Part shown: one piece after another, positions 38,406-47,331 of the stretch
Numbering within the stretch: the stretch's first letter is position 1
Layout: each line of letters opens with the position of its first letter
Source: Thermodesulfovibrio aggregans
GTDB taxonomy: Bacteria > Nitrospirota > Thermodesulfovibrionia > Thermodesulfovibrionales > Thermodesulfovibrionaceae
DNA length: 64,000 nucleotides
Assembly: GCF_001514535.1 (NCBI RefSeq)
Contig: NZ_BCNO01000001.1
Coordinates: forward strand, 634,776-698,775
Direction: 5' to 3'
Position numbers and translations under genes: made by a program
The notes under the pieces: model-generated
What the model was told of the DNA's origin: nothing
Database searches by the model: none
What the model saw: only the letters and a program-made list of their open reading frames with translations

Positions 38406-38696
38406 ATGAGAAAAGTAGCTTTATTGATAAATCAGGTTGATAATGTTGTTACGGCTTTAACAGATTTATCTGCTGGCGACGAGGTGTCTATCAATGTTAG
38501 TGGTAAGGACGTGAAGATTAAATTGTTGTCAAACATAAGATTCGGACATAAATTTGCTATAGCTGATATAAAAAAAGGTGAGAATGTCATTAAATATGGT
38601 GAAGTTATAGGCAGGGCTATTACTGATATCAAAAAAGGAGAACATGTTCATGTTCATAACATTGAAAGTTTAAGAGGCCGCGGAGACTGGCAATAG
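38406..38696 (+). CDS. UxaA/SuyA-type lyase small subunit (SAF domain)
   Basis: 96 aa. The sequence AGDEVSINVSGKDVKIKLLSNIRFGHKFAIADIKKGENVIKYGEVIGRA fits the SAF domain found in the small subunits of altronate dehydratase-like enzymes and of sulfolactate sulfo-lyase (SuyA). It ends HVHVHNIESLRGRGD, with the VHVHN motif common to the family. AAAGGAGG precedes the ATG. It pairs with the large subunit 29 bases downstream. Confidence 0.82.
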   Translation: MRKVALLINQVDNVVTALTDLSAGDEVSINVSGKDVKIKLLSNIRFGHKFAIADIKKGENVIKYGEVIGRAITDIKKGEHVHVHNIESLRGRGDWQ

Positions 38697-38725
38697 CCTT
38701 AAAAAGTACAATCAGGAGGTAAAAA

Positions 38726-39883
38726 ATGAAAATCAGAGGATTTATTAGACCTGATGGAGGAGTAGGTATAAGAAATCATTTACTGATAATACCTACGGTT
38801 GTTTGCGCCTCAACCGTGGCTGAACGAATAGCATCTTTTGTGGAAGGAGCAATATCACTTGCTAATCAGCATGGTTGTTGTCAGATTGGTGCAGATTTAG
38901 CTTTGACTGAAAATGTATTGATAGGATTGGGTAAAAATCCCAATGTAGGAGCAGTGCTGGTTGTTTCTCTTGAATGCGGAGGTGTTTCTGGAGAAAGAAT
39001 GGTTGAAGAAATTTCAAAAACCGGCAAGCCTGTTGAATACGTAGGAATTCAGAAAGCGGGAGGATCATTAAAAGCTATAGATAATGGAACGAGATTGGCT
39101 CAAAAATTAGCTCAGGAGTTGTTAAAAATGGAAAGAGAGGATGCCGATATATCTGAAATAATTTTATCTGTAGAATGCGGTGGCTCTGATACAACCTCAG
39201 GATTGGCTTCAAATCCTGTTGCAGGATATGTTGTAGATAAAATTATTGAGCTTGGTGCAACAGGGATGTTTTCTGAAACTACAGAGGTTATAGGAGCTGA
39301 ACACCTTCTGGCTAAAAGAGCTGTATCTAAAGAAGTAGCTGAAAAATTAATTGAGATGGTTAAAAAAGTTGAAGAAAAAGCCAAGACATTAGGTGTAGAC
39401 ATACGCGGTGGTCAACCTACTCCAGGAAACATAGAAGGAGGAATCAGTACAATAGAGGAAAAATCCTTAGGAGCTATCTATAAAGGTGGAACTAAACCAT
39501 TACAGGGAGTTCTGGATTACGGAGAAAAACCTTTTGGAAAAGGATTGTACTTCATGGATACGCCAGGCCAGGACATTGAATCTATAACTGGTATGACTGC
39601 TGGTGGTTCACAGGTTGTTATTTTTACCACAGGAAGAGGCACACCCACAGGTTCTCCTATTGCTCCTGTTATTAAAATAACTGGTAATCCTGAAACTTAT
39701 AAATTGATGGAAGACAATATTGATTTTTATTGTGGCACCATAATAGAAGGAATAGAGAGCATAGAAGAAGCAGGAGAAAGATTGTTTAAACTTATGATAG
39801 AGGTTATAAATGGGAGATTAACAAAGGCAGAGGCTTTAAAACATAGAGAATTTGGTATGTTTAAGCTGGTTTCTACCTTTTAA
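38726..39883 (+). CDS. UxaA/SuyB-type lyase large subunit
   Basis: 385 aa of the UxaA C-terminal family: GFIRPDGGVGIRNHLLIIPTVVCAS at the start, QHGCCQIGADL near residue 50, LSVECGGSDTTSGLASNPV near 150 and GGSQVVIFTTGRGTPTGSP near 290. Members are iron-dependent dehydratases of sugar acids or, when split into 90- and 390-aa subunits, sulfolactate lyases that release sulfite. In a sulfite-reducing organism the second is attractive, but sequence alone cannot decide. A truncated TrpF-like ORF follows. Confidence 0.82.
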   Translation: MKIRGFIRPDGGVGIRNHLLIIPTVVCASTVAERIASFVEGAISLANQHGCCQIGADLALTENVLIGLGKNPNVGAVLVVSLECGGVSGERMVEEISKTGKPVEYVGIQKAGGSLKAIDNGTRLAQKLAQELLKMEREDADISEIILSVECGGSDTTSGLASNPVAGYVVDKIIELGATGMFSETTEVIGAEHLLAKRAVSKEVAEKLIEMVKKVEEKAKTLGVDIRGGQPTPGNIEGGISTIEEKSLGAIYKGGTKPLQGVLDYGEKPFGKGLYFMDTPGQDIESITGMTAGGSQVVIFTTGRGTPTGSPIAPVIKITGNPETYKLMEDNIDFYCGTIIEGIESIEEAGERLFKLMIEVINGRLTKAEALKHREFGMFKLVSTF

Positions 39884-39903
39884 ATTTTAACCTTTTTCCG
39901 ACT

Positions 39904-40098
39904 TTGACTTCTGTTTTTCTTGCAGGAGGTATTACCCCTGAAAATATAAAGCAGACAATAGAGGGCGTTCCCCCCTATGGAGTGGATGTAAACACATGCA
40001 CAAAAGAAAGCAATGGCTTTAAAGACCCTGAAAAATTAAGACTGTTCATAAGGAACGCTAAAGAAGTAGGCAGCCGTTGTCATGCCTATGCTCAATAA
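39904..40098 (+). pseudogene. TrpF-like (phosphoribosylanthranilate isomerase) C-terminal fragment
   Basis: TTG 39904 opens VFLAGGITPENIKQTIEGVPPYGVDV, followed by GFKDPEKLRLFIRNAKEVG, the typical C-terminal quarter of the TrpF barrel. The other three quarters are absent and the upstream junction lies about 20 bases after the lyase stop, so a deletion has joined unrelated sequences. A TrpF-like aldolase or racemase of the lyase pathway is also conceivable. Confidence 0.55.
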
Positions 40099-40482
40099 TT
40101 GAAGCTTAAACCTTGAACTTTGAATCTTGAATAGCCAGCAGGGCGTTTGAATTGCCAAGGGCGGATGCCAAAGGCTGTGGACTGTTGATTTCAAAGTTGC
40201 AGCAATGCTTTGCTATCTGGCAAAATTCATAGCTACCAAACTCTATCTCAAACCTGCTTTTCTGGAGGGATAGTTGATAATTTTTGATTTATAAGCCTAC
40301 TGTTGAGGAATTAATACTAACATAGCCATCGTTATTGTGGACATCCTTAAAATTGATTTTAGAGGGTTGTTTTCTTTTGTTGAGCCTGTAATAGAATTTT
40401 TGTTCCTTCTGTTGGCACCGTTTACTGCAAAAAATCCTTAAAACCAAAACTGGCTGTGAAGATTTCCTTGCCGCAATTTTTG

Positions 40483-40577
40483 AAAATTCTCACTTGAAAT
40501 TGACCCATTTTTCTCATGAAAATTGATCCACCCTTCTATTAAAATAACCCCTAAAACAGTGGGAAAGGGTAATAAGC
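40483..40577 (+). mobile_element. IS21-like left terminus
   Basis: Contains several copies of a TGAAAATTGACCCA-like string followed by CTTCTATTAAAATAACCCC. Multiple terminal repeats are typical of IS21-family ends. Related pieces occur near 47215, 48043, 55020 (inverted) and 59303, so this is a dispersed family of relic termini. Confidence 0.6.
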
Positions 40578-40712
40578 ATGGAGGATTGGGCAACAATAAG
40601 GAATCTTAAGAAGAAAAATCCAGAGCATGGCACAAGAGCAATTGCTAAGCTTCTTGGGGGATACTCAGCCTGCAATTTCAGAAAAAAGCTGCTCAATTTT
40701 TGTTATAGATAA
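40578..40712 (+). pseudogene. IS21-type IstA N-terminal fragment
   Basis: ATG 40578 starts MEDWATIRNLKKKNPEHGTR followed by AIAKLLG, the N-terminal HTH of IS21 IstA transposases. It leaves the family after about 27 residues and ends at 40712 inside the 39-bp repeat. Only the tip of the gene remains. Confidence 0.65.
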
Positions 40713-40736
40713 TGACTGTTTGAAAAAACCTGTAAT
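40698..40736. repeat. 39-bp direct repeat with a recombination half-site, left copy
   Basis: Identical to 51005-51043. It begins with TTTTGTTATAGATAATGACT, the right arm of the lox-like palindrome next to the small tyrosine recombinase, then shares a further about 20 bases. The left arm is missing here. The two copies bracket 10.3 kb, consistent with a past recombinase-driven rearrangement. Confidence 0.7.
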
Positions 40737-40782
40737 CTGGTAAATAATATATAGCAAAAATAATTTTTAAAGGGGACTTTAT

Positions 40783-40953
40783 TTGAATAAAGAAATTTAC
40801 TTTACAGTAAAAATTCCACTTAATGTAGAAATAAGAACTACTCATAATTACTGGAAATACCTGATTACCATAAAACATCCTGTGATGAAAGATAAAGAAG
40901 ATATTGTAAAATCTGTATTGCAGTTTCCAGATGAAATAAGACAGGTTTTTTAA
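40783..40953 (+). pseudogene. Partner of DUF2283 protein, internally deleted
   Basis: TTG 40783 gives 56 codons starting NKEIYFTVKIPLNVEIRTTHNYW and ending KSVLQFPDEIRQVF. Families of this type normally continue with a YLYY core and end in TAYPTEKIKEGE. The matching tail (ITAYPTEKVKEGE) is present just downstream in another frame (about 40950-40990), so a central segment was deleted. It precedes the DUF2283 gene, its usual neighbour. Confidence 0.5.
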
Positions 40954-40996
40954 TAACTGCTTATCCTACCGAAAAAGTAAAGGAGGGTGAACTAAT

Positions 40997-41209
40997 ATGG
41001 GTAAAATAAATATTCACTACAACAGGGAATCAGATACACTTGATATATGGTTCGGTAATCCTCTGGATGAAGCAATATGTGAAGAGGCAGGGGAGGGAAT
41101 TATTTTCAAAAAGGATAAAAAAGGTAACATTATTGGTATAGAAAAACTCTACATAAGCAAAACATTGAAAGTCAGTAATTCCATGCCTGTTGAAATAGTT
41201 GTAGAATGA
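40997..41209 (+). CDS. DUF2283 protein, possible antitoxin
   Basis: 70 aa beginning INIHYNRESDTLDIWFGNP, with EGIIFKKDKKGNIIGIEKLYIS, the DUF2283 pattern. Such proteins are often paired with a toxin-like protein encoded just upstream, and the pair here has lost its partner. Strong ribosome binding site AAAGGAGGG. The function is not established. Confidence 0.75.
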   Translation: MGKINIHYNRESDTLDIWFGNPLDEAICEEAGEGIIFKKDKKGNIIGIEKLYISKTLKVSNSMPVEIVVE

Positions 41210-41251
41210 TAATAGAAAAAATACATTCCACATCACTATAACACTTCAATA

Positions 41252-41284
41252 ACCCTTATGGCAACATTGCCATAAGGGGTTTTA
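41252..41284 (+). terminator. Terminator after DUF2283
   Basis: AACCCTTATGGCA and TGCCATAAGGGGTT arms around ACAT, followed by TTACCTT. A stable hairpin without a long T tract. Confidence 0.7.
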
Positions 41285-41392
41285 CCTTAAATTTTTCTGA
41301 ACCGTGCTTTAACTGTCCTGACATGACATCTCAGGACGGGTAAAGGTAGGGTAAGGACTTTTTCATCATGTGATTTTGATGTTGCATATAGA

Positions 41393-41775
41393 GACTTGTC
41401 AAGAAAATTGTGTCTCCCCAAAAAATTTAGCATTAAACATCTGTCTTAACTCATAAAGAGCAGGATTTTACCAGAGGCATAGGATTTTTCCATTTTGTCT
41501 GTTCTATTCTGCTCAATGTAACATATATCGCAACTTCAGCTGTCCTCACTGATTGAAAATCCCCTCCTGTATTCATTCGTACAAGTTCTAATCTGCTGTT
41601 TATGTTTTCCACTATATTTGTTGTTTAGATGTGTTGTTTCCTTACTGCCTCTGGACAGTTCTTCATAAAAAGCCTTAACGTCCTGTTTTGACATGTTTTC
41701 TTCCTAATTTTTTTTGCATATGAATGAAACAGAGTTGGTGGTCATTTTTTGGAAAAAGGGCTTTTATGGCAGAGC
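41393..41775 (-). pseudogene. Transposase C-terminal remnant (mutator/IS256-like)
   Basis: Minus-strand reading gives LFMKNCPEAVRKQHI, a stop, then TTNIVENINSRLELVRMNTGG and FQSVRTAEVAIYVTLSRIEQTKWKNPMP, which holds the region of the third catalytic Glu of a DDE transposase. Beyond the 3' end, GACTTGTCAAGAAAATTGTG at 41393 resembles the IS256-type terminal repeat seen at 920-950. Stops and the missing 5' part make it a relic. Confidence 0.6.
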
Positions 41776-41786
41776 TAAGTCAATGA

Positions 41787-42026
41787 CTATCTGACAATGT
41801 TAACATTACTTTTTATGGGAACGACTTGATTGAGGATGTATAGATAACGATAGATGGAACGCTCACTTACTTCACAGATTTGAGCAAGCTCTTTTACTGT
41901 GGGATGCTTGTCCTGTTCATTGAGATTGAGTATCTTGAGGATGTTGATTACCTTTTCAGCAACACCCTGAGGTTTCTCTTTCCTTTGTTTAGTGCTTCCT
42001 TTTTTATACTCGGTTTCTTTGGCATT
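41787..42026 (-). pseudogene. HTH-domain gene fragment
   Basis: Minus-strand frame VINILKILNLNEQDKHPTV continues KELAQICEVSERSIYRYLYIL, a good HTH_11-type winged helix, ending at a stop at 41787. The only ATG (42026, MPKKPS) is in a different frame, so an indel separates start and body. It may be the N-terminus of a WYL-type regulator cut by the neighbouring IS relic. Confidence 0.5.
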
Positions 42027-42045
42027 TTATATATTATATCAGTTT

Positions 42046-42600
42046 AATCAAGACAGCATTATCTCAGAGATTTTTGAATTTGTAGAATTGGTCAAAACAA
42101 GGATAGCGATTATAAATTAATCAGATATTTAAAACCTCAGGAGTAAAAATCCCGCCATTAATCCTCAGAGTAGTTGTAGTGGAGTAAACAGGACAGGTCG
42201 CCCTAACATATTGAAAATAAAGAATTTTAAATTTTTAACTGTCAAAGTCAGGCAGAGCGTGTAAAGGAGATAACAAAGGGCAAACAGACCCCGGTCAACA
42301 CAAAACCGGTAACCGTGCCAAACTTTCCAGTGGCGATGAAGTGAGGAGGATACAAATAATGATAAACAAAACAATAGTATTTTTGATAGTGTATAATTAA
42401 TTATGTCATTATATTTCAAGTCAATGATACAAGAAATAATGCTAAGTGAAAGAGAAAAATACTTGAAAGAACACTCATAAAAAAGGATGAGACTTTTAAT
42501 GGATAAAAATGCTTCAAGGGTAACGGTTGACACAATTAAGTTGACATTACCATGGTTCTTCATCTACAGACCTTTGCGAAATTATAGTTCTTTTTAGGTT
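42046..42600. other. Intergenic stretch without recognisable genes
   Basis: A 132-codon minus-strand frame (42165-42563) is rich in Leu/Ser/Phe without a family pattern or ribosome binding site and is not accepted as a gene. GGGTCAATTTTC-like IS ends are not found here. I see nothing else. Confidence 0.4.
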
Positions 42601-42604
42601 TCTT

Positions 42605-42661
42605 GTAGCCGCAACCCACAGGTTGCCCTAAAAAGATCGCAGGCTAAAGCCTGCGGCTACC
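42605..42661. repeat. Small inverted-repeat element with GTAGCCGCA ends
   Basis: 57 bases starting GTAGCCGCAACC and ending GCCTGCGGCTAC. The 9-bp ends are inverted repeats and an inner CGCAGGCTAAAGCCTGCG hairpin is present. This matches the look of dispersed REP/MITE-like elements; no second copy lies in this window. Confidence 0.6.
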
Positions 42662-42711
42662 TGATAGTGAGATTTTTTGCAGGCGAAACTCTATGATGAT
42701 TAAAAATAGAA

Positions 42712-42743
42712 AAGCCCGGGGAAGTCCCCGGGCTTTTCTACTC
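42712..42743. terminator. Strong terminator after the autotransporter gene
   Basis: AAAAGCCCGGGGA and TCCCCGGGCTTTT arms around AG: a 13-bp GC-rich stem with A and T tracts on both sides, able to act in both directions. It lies just past the stop of the minus-strand autotransporter gene. Confidence 0.9.
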
Positions 42744-42755
42744 AAAAACTAAACC

Positions 42756-45700
42756 TTAGAAACTATACCTCAAAATCGCCTTTCCAGTGTAAGAGCTGTA
42801 GTCGGAGTTAAAGTCTGCCGAACCAGAGACCTCAAAATTCCATCTCTTATTGTAAATGTAATTCAACCCCACATTCACTCCATAGGTAGTATCACCAATG
42901 CTTCTCTTGACCTTGGTTGTAGTATCAGCCACAGTCACTAAGGCCTCAACATCGTTGTCAGATATAGCCTGCTCAACCTTTGCCCCAAGGTAGTATCTTA
43001 CAAGGCCCGTTCCTGCTTCTGTCTCACCTACCACACTCAAAAGCCCCTTAACCTTCCACACATCTAAATCATCCGCGTTGAGCTTTCTGCTGAGGGAAGG
43101 ATTGTCAGGGACCTTTGTCCAGAAACTATCCGTTTTGTGATAACTATAGCTCAATCCAATCTGAGGCACAAGCTTTACCTTTTGACCAAAAACATATCCT
43201 CCCATAGCCTCAACTCTGTATCCGTTAGAGTCGAAAGAAGCTGTTTCTTTCAAATCATAATTAAGACCAGTCTTTCCGCTGTAGTCATTGTTTGCCTTGT
43301 AGGCAAGGCCTGATAACCTGAAGATATAGGGTTTTGGATTGTAGATAAAGTTAAATCCTCCAAACCAGTTGTCCTGATCAAGGTTATCTGCCACTCTAAC
43401 AGTGTAGTTAAGATCATTCTTAAGGTAGCCACCAAAGACCTCAAGTCCTGCCCCCTGAGTGAGCTTTAAACCAAGCCCCATGGCAAGCCCGTAGGAGTTG
43501 CCTTTGAATCCAAGGTCTTTGGCCTCAATTCTTGTATAAAGAGGCATGAGCCAGAAAATTCCCTTCTGCCCAGCCATTGAGCCTCCAAGGCTTGCATAGC
43601 CAGCATCACTAAAGGCGCTTGAAGCAAGCATAACCGGTCTTTCTCCCTTAACAAAGAAGTTAAAAAAAGGTGATGCATCCATAAGCATAGCACCAACAAC
43701 AGAGGTTGTGCCAATATCATTAGCTACCACTGAACCTACAATCGGTGCTAAATCTTGCTGAGGTGTAGCCTGATAGGTAAAGATTACAGCAGAATCTGCA
43801 CCCAGGGAAGTGGCATTATACCAGTTGACCAGTATAGATGGATTGGAATAGCCCCTCTCAAGGCCTCCCCATTGCCCGGTCACATTTCCACTTTCCTCTT
43901 TTTGAATTAAATAATAAGGAACATTAAGTTTGAGATTTCTACTATCCATTCTTGCAATAAGTGTAGCATTATTGAGATCCAGAGTAGAATTACTCCCAAC
44001 ATAGATTGGTCTTGTATCAGGATTAACACCAGGTGCACCAAAGGTGATGGCAAATTTATCACTTAAAGTAACCTGAGATGAGTTAGTAATGTAAAGGGTT
44101 CTCAAATTAGAACCTGCCACATTGCTTTCAACCCAGGTATTGCCATAGTTAGAGATAGTAGCATTGGAATTTTCAATCCAGAAGACAGCTGCATTGACAT
44201 TGGTCGTATCTGCATTGGAAGGCAGATTAAGAACAACCTTCATGGTTCCATTATTGACTATATTTGCATTGGAACTATCAGAAATTTTAAGGACAGCTGC
44301 ATTAATAGTTGCGCTCTGATAATTGCTATTTACATTAACCTCTATATGACCTGTGTTATTAAAGTTACCTATACTGTATGCATACACTCCATATGCCTCT
44401 GCATTCCCACCTCTTGCATTGACTGTTATATCCCCGCTATTCGTAAAATTACCTATATTATTCCATGCCCACACTCCATACGCATAGGCCTCCCCATCTG
44501 TTGCATTGGCTGTAACGGTGATTGACCCACCCTCGGTGTTAACAAAACTATCATTTATACTGCCGGCACTCACTCCATATGCCTCTGCATTCCCACCTGT
44601 TGTATTTGCTGATGCCGTAATATTTCCGCTATTCCTAAAATTACCTATACCATTTTCCACAAACACTCCATCTACATAGGCATTACCACTTGTTGCATTA
44701 CCGCTTACTTCTATCTTACCTGTATTAACAAACTCTTCTATTGAACCACCATATACAAAAACCCCTGCCACTCCTGGATAATCTTCATTGAAATTATACA
44801 CATACTGACCTGTTGCACTGACTGTTATATCCCCGCTATTCGTAAAATTACCTATATTATCCCATGTCTCAACTCCATAGGCACTTGCCCAACTATTAGA
44901 AATAGCCCTTACCGATATGGTACCACCCGATTCATTACTAAAACTAGTTATGCCACTTTCCACAAACACTCCATCTACATAGGCATCACCACTTGTTGCA
45001 TTACCGCTTACTTCTATCTTACCTGTATTAACAAACTCTTCTATTGAATCACCATGTACAAAAACCCCTGCCACTCCTGGATAATAATAATAATAATCAT
45101 ACTCATCATATAAATAATTACCCACGGCTGATACTTTAATAGTCCCGTTATTCGTAAAATTACCTATACTGCTTGCATACACTCCATAGGCATAGGCATC
45201 TCCATCTGCTGCATCAGCTGTAACGGTGATTGACCCACTCTCGTTGTTAACAAAACTTTCATCTATACTGTATGCATACACTCCATAGGCCTCTGCATAT
45301 CCACCTGTTGCTGTTACAGTTATATTGCCGCTATTCTCAAAATTACCTACTTGATTTTCTGCATACACTCCATAGGCATAGGCATAGGCCTCCCCATCTG
45401 TTGCAGTTGCTATTGATTCTGCTTTTATATTGCCGCTATTCTCAAAATTATCTACTTGATTTTCTGCATACACTCCATAGGCATAGGCATCTCCATCTGC
45501 TGCATCAGCTGTAACGGTGATTGACCCACCCTCGTTGTTAACAAAACTTTCATCTATACTGTATGCATACACTCCATAGGCCTCTGCATATCCACCTGTC
45601 GCTGTTACACTTATATCCCCGCCTGATGTAATTGTTAAATTATTAAGAGGTCTCGCCATCTGATAATCTTCTACATTAAAATAAATTCCGTAAGCCCTAC

Positions 45701-46004
45701 CATCTTCACTCGTATTGTTAAACGTTGCATTAAGGGAAGCACCAATGGTAAGTGACTCAAAAGGAGTAGGCGGAGTATCTGTATCCTTGTCTACATAAAT
45801 TCCTGCAACTGTATATGTGTCACTATTAATGGACAAGTCAGATGAAAGCGTATATGTAGTTTCATCAGAATCTAAATATACACCAACCTCCCAAGTTTCA
45901 CTGTCGGGACCTGTTATTCGCTCGGATGCCTCTGAATTCATCGCAAAACCTAAAAAAATAAGAAAACTTAACACAAGGAACAAAAATGGACTTTTTAGTC
46001 TCAT
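42756..46004 (-). CDS. Autotransporter with repetitive beta-helix passenger (1082 aa)
   Basis: Residues 1-26 form a signal peptide ending ASERITG. The passenger (about 30-780) is made of repeated units of about 20-45 residues built on GDISVTATGGYAEAYGVYA and SIGNFTNSG patterns, rich in Ala, Gly, Asn, Tyr and without Cys, as expected for a beta-helix. The C-terminal 290 residues are an outer-membrane beta barrel (autotransporter domain) with alternating hydrophobic strands and a terminal Phe (GKAILRYSF). The protein would be displayed on the cell surface, perhaps as adhesin. DNA repeats in the passenger are nearly identical (for example 45181-45311 and 45472-45602, 291 bp apart). It is the last gene of a secreted cluster. 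Confidence 0.85.
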   Translation of the reverse strand: MRLKSPFLFLVLSFLIFLGFAMNSEASERITGPDSETWEVGVYLDSDETTYTLSSDLSINSDTYTVAGIYVDKDTDTPPTPFESLTIGASLNATFNNTSEDGRAYGIYFNVEDYQMARPLNNLTITSGGDISVTATGGYAEAYGVYAYSIDESFVNNEGGSITVTADAADGDAYAYGVYAENQVDNFENSGNIKAESIATATDGEAYAYAYGVYAENQVGNFENSGNITVTATGGYAEAYGVYAYSIDESFVNNESGSITVTADAADGDAYAYGVYASSIGNFTNNGTIKVSAVGNYLYDEYDYYYYYPGVAGVFVHGDSIEEFVNTGKIEVSGNATSGDAYVDGVFVESGITSFSNESGGTISVRAISNSWASAYGVETWDNIGNFTNSGDITVSATGQYVYNFNEDYPGVAGVFVYGGSIEEFVNTGKIEVSGNATSGNAYVDGVFVENGIGNFRNSGNITASANTTGGNAEAYGVSAGSINDSFVNTEGGSITVTANATDGEAYAYGVWAWNNIGNFTNSGDITVNARGGNAEAYGVYAYSIGNFNNTGHIEVNVNSNYQSATINAAVLKISDSSNANIVNNGTMKVVLNLPSNADTTNVNAAVFWIENSNATISNYGNTWVESNVAGSNLRTLYITNSSQVTLSDKFAITFGAPGVNPDTRPIYVGSNSTLDLNNATLIARMDSRNLKLNVPYYLIQKEESGNVTGQWGGLERGYSNPSILVNWYNATSLGADSAVIFTYQATPQQDLAPIVGSVVANDIGTTSVVGAMLMDASPFFNFFVKGERPVMLASSAFSDAGYASLGGSMAGQKGIFWLMPLYTRIEAKDLGFKGNSYGLAMGLGLKLTQGAGLEVFGGYLKNDLNYTVRVADNLDQDNWFGGFNFIYNPKPYIFRLSGLAYKANNDYSGKTGLNYDLKETASFDSNGYRVEAMGGYVFGQKVKLVPQIGLSYSYHKTDSFWTKVPDNPSLSRKLNADDLDVWKVKGLLSVVGETEAGTGLVRYYLGAKVEQAISDNDVEALVTVADTTTKVKRSIGDTTYGVNVGLNYIYNKRWNFEVSGSADFNSDYSSYTGKAILRYSF

Positions 46005-46048
46005 ACTTGCCTCCTTACCTCTATTTAACTCTCTTTTATTTTCCTTTT

Positions 46049-46576
46049 TTATGGCTTTTCTCCTTTCCTTATTTTTCTCAACTTTTCTCTCTGCTCAGCA
46101 TTTAATACCCTGTCTATCTCACGCCCCGCCTTTATTTCCTCTATCACCACTTCTGCCCTTGACTGAAAAAGCTCTTTGACTTTCTTTTCTATTTCCTTTA
46201 TCTCTCCGTTTTCCTCAAGCGATTTTCTTATCTCTCCATCAAGCAACCTCATCTTCTCAGATATCTCCCGCTCCCTCTTCTGAAATCCCTCAATAATCTT
46301 CTTAATTCTCTCCTCCTGATCTCGGGTTAACTTGAGCTCCTCCTTGAAATCAAGAACAGTCTTCCTCTGAACTTGTGGCTGAACCTGAGGCTGAGCATGA
46401 GGCTGAACTTGGGGATTTGCCTCTTTCTTTGGCTGGGATTCTCCATAAACCACAGAAATACTAAAAATATAACAGACAATGGAAAAAAGGAGAATTGTAA
46501 AAACCTTTGCAGAGTATTTCAATATAATACGCCTACGGTTTTTATTCTTGTACCGCACTAACAATAACCCATGCAC
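46049..46576 (-). CDS. Spy/CpxP-like periplasmic protein
   Basis: 175 aa. A hydrophobic segment (VFTILLFSIVCYIFSISVVYG) near residues 27-47 is a signal sequence. A QVQPHAQPQVQPQVQ spacer follows, and then a helical domain with two LTxxQ-like motifs, LKLTRDQEERIKKI and LNAEQREKLRKI, as in Spy/CpxP and zinc-resistance proteins that act as periplasmic chaperones. The start at 46576 overlaps the upstream gene by 35 bases, and a later GTG or TTG start is possible. Lying just before the autotransporter, it may protect it in the periplasm. Confidence 0.72.
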   Translation of the reverse strand: MHGLLLVRYKNKNRRRIILKYSAKVFTILLFSIVCYIFSISVVYGESQPKKEANPQVQPHAQPQVQPQVQRKTVLDFKEELKLTRDQEERIKKIIEGFQKREREISEKMRLLDGEIRKSLEENGEIKEIEKKVKELFQSRAEVVIEEIKAGREIDRVLNAEQREKLRKIRKGEKP

Positions 46577-46976
46577 GGTTACTTAACTTTCTAAACTTTG
46601 CGTCTTTACAGTAACAACTTAAAGTCGTTCCGGTCATTTTACAGCAAAAACATGTGGCTGTATATGAACTGACAGGAAGGTTGATCCCTGTACAATCAAG
46701 TGAACCATCACAGTTTGAAATATCGCCTTTATTGTCTACACATTGCTTTGCATTATTCACGTAAGTATACTTCCAAGATCCGTCTATTTTTTGGCAGTAT
46801 GCACTGGTTATTCTGTCATCGCTTGCATTGTATTGGATTTTTTTACATGTTTTTTTATAACTTCCTGGTGGGGAAACATCAGCTGCAACTTCATAGACTA
46901 AAAAAAACATAAACACAATAGAGAAAAGACAAAACAATTGAGCAAATCTTTTAATTCTACTTTCCACTTTTTTCAT
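46542..46976 (-). CDS. Secreted cyanovirin-N homology (CVNH) domain protein
   Basis: 144 aa with a signal peptide (about 10-33). The mature part starts PPGSYKKTCKKIQYNASDD and includes TSAYCQKIDGSWKYTYVNN and ISNCDGSLDC, closely following the CVNH pattern 'GSYxxTCxxI...LxAxCxxxDGSW...C.gdIxNxdGxLxC'. CVNH proteins bind high-mannose glycans. A Cys-rich C-terminal extension (CFCCKMTGTTLSCYC) is added. Ten or so cysteines point to an oxidising compartment. First gene of the secreted minus-strand cluster, behind AGGAGG. Confidence 0.65.
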   Translation of the reverse strand: MKKVESRIKRFAQLFCLFSIVFMFFLVYEVAADVSPPGSYKKTCKKIQYNASDDRITSAYCQKIDGSWKYTYVNNAKQCVDNKGDISNCDGSLDCTGINLPVSSYTATCFCCKMTGTTLSCYCKDAKFRKLSNRAWVIVSAVQE

Positions 46977-47035
46977 AAGACACCTCCTAATTTTTTGCTT
47001 GAGAATATCATTTTTTTTTCAATTGTCAACCCTCC

Positions 47036-47215
47036 GCTCTGCCTTTCATAATCCAATAACCAAGTATATGTCTATATCCCAATGAATCAAATCCTGCTGC
47101 TACATAAATAGTTATCTTAACCATTTTGCCTTCATCTCTTACCTCGGTGTGATAGCATCAATGAATACAGTAAACTCTGTGCAAGAGGTCTTGTTTTGAA
47201 GTATTCAAGTTTCTC
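47036..47215 (-). pseudogene. Transposase fragment
   Basis: Minus-strand sequence gives KMVKITIYVAAGFDSLGYRH and ILGYWIMKG, matching the segment before the second catalytic Asp of mutator-type transposases. Only a few dozen codons remain. It could be another piece of the element relic at 41393. Confidence 0.5.
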
Positions 47216-47277
47216 TGCTGAAAATTCTCATTGAAAATTGACCCACCCTTCTATTAAAATAACCCCTAAAACAGTGG
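47215..47277 (+). mobile_element. IS21-like left terminus, second copy
   Basis: Nearly the same string as at 40483-40560 (GAAAATTGACCCACCC then CTTCTATTAAAATAACCCC) with no transposase after it. A solo IS end. Confidence 0.6.
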
Positions 47278-47331
47278 TGAAAACTTGAGATAATCTTATA
47301 TTGTAGTGTATTGTAATAAAGGAGGTGAAAC

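Noticed and set aside
42165-42563. 132-codon minus-strand ORF in a long intergenic stretch
   Set aside because: Leu/Ser/Phe-rich without family motifs or ribosome binding site; overlaps IS-remnant surroundings and looks like chance in AT-rich DNA.
45272-45514. Plus-strand ORF with LHTLHRH repeats
   Set aside because: It is the antisense shadow of the repetitive autotransporter passenger; the repeats come from that gene.
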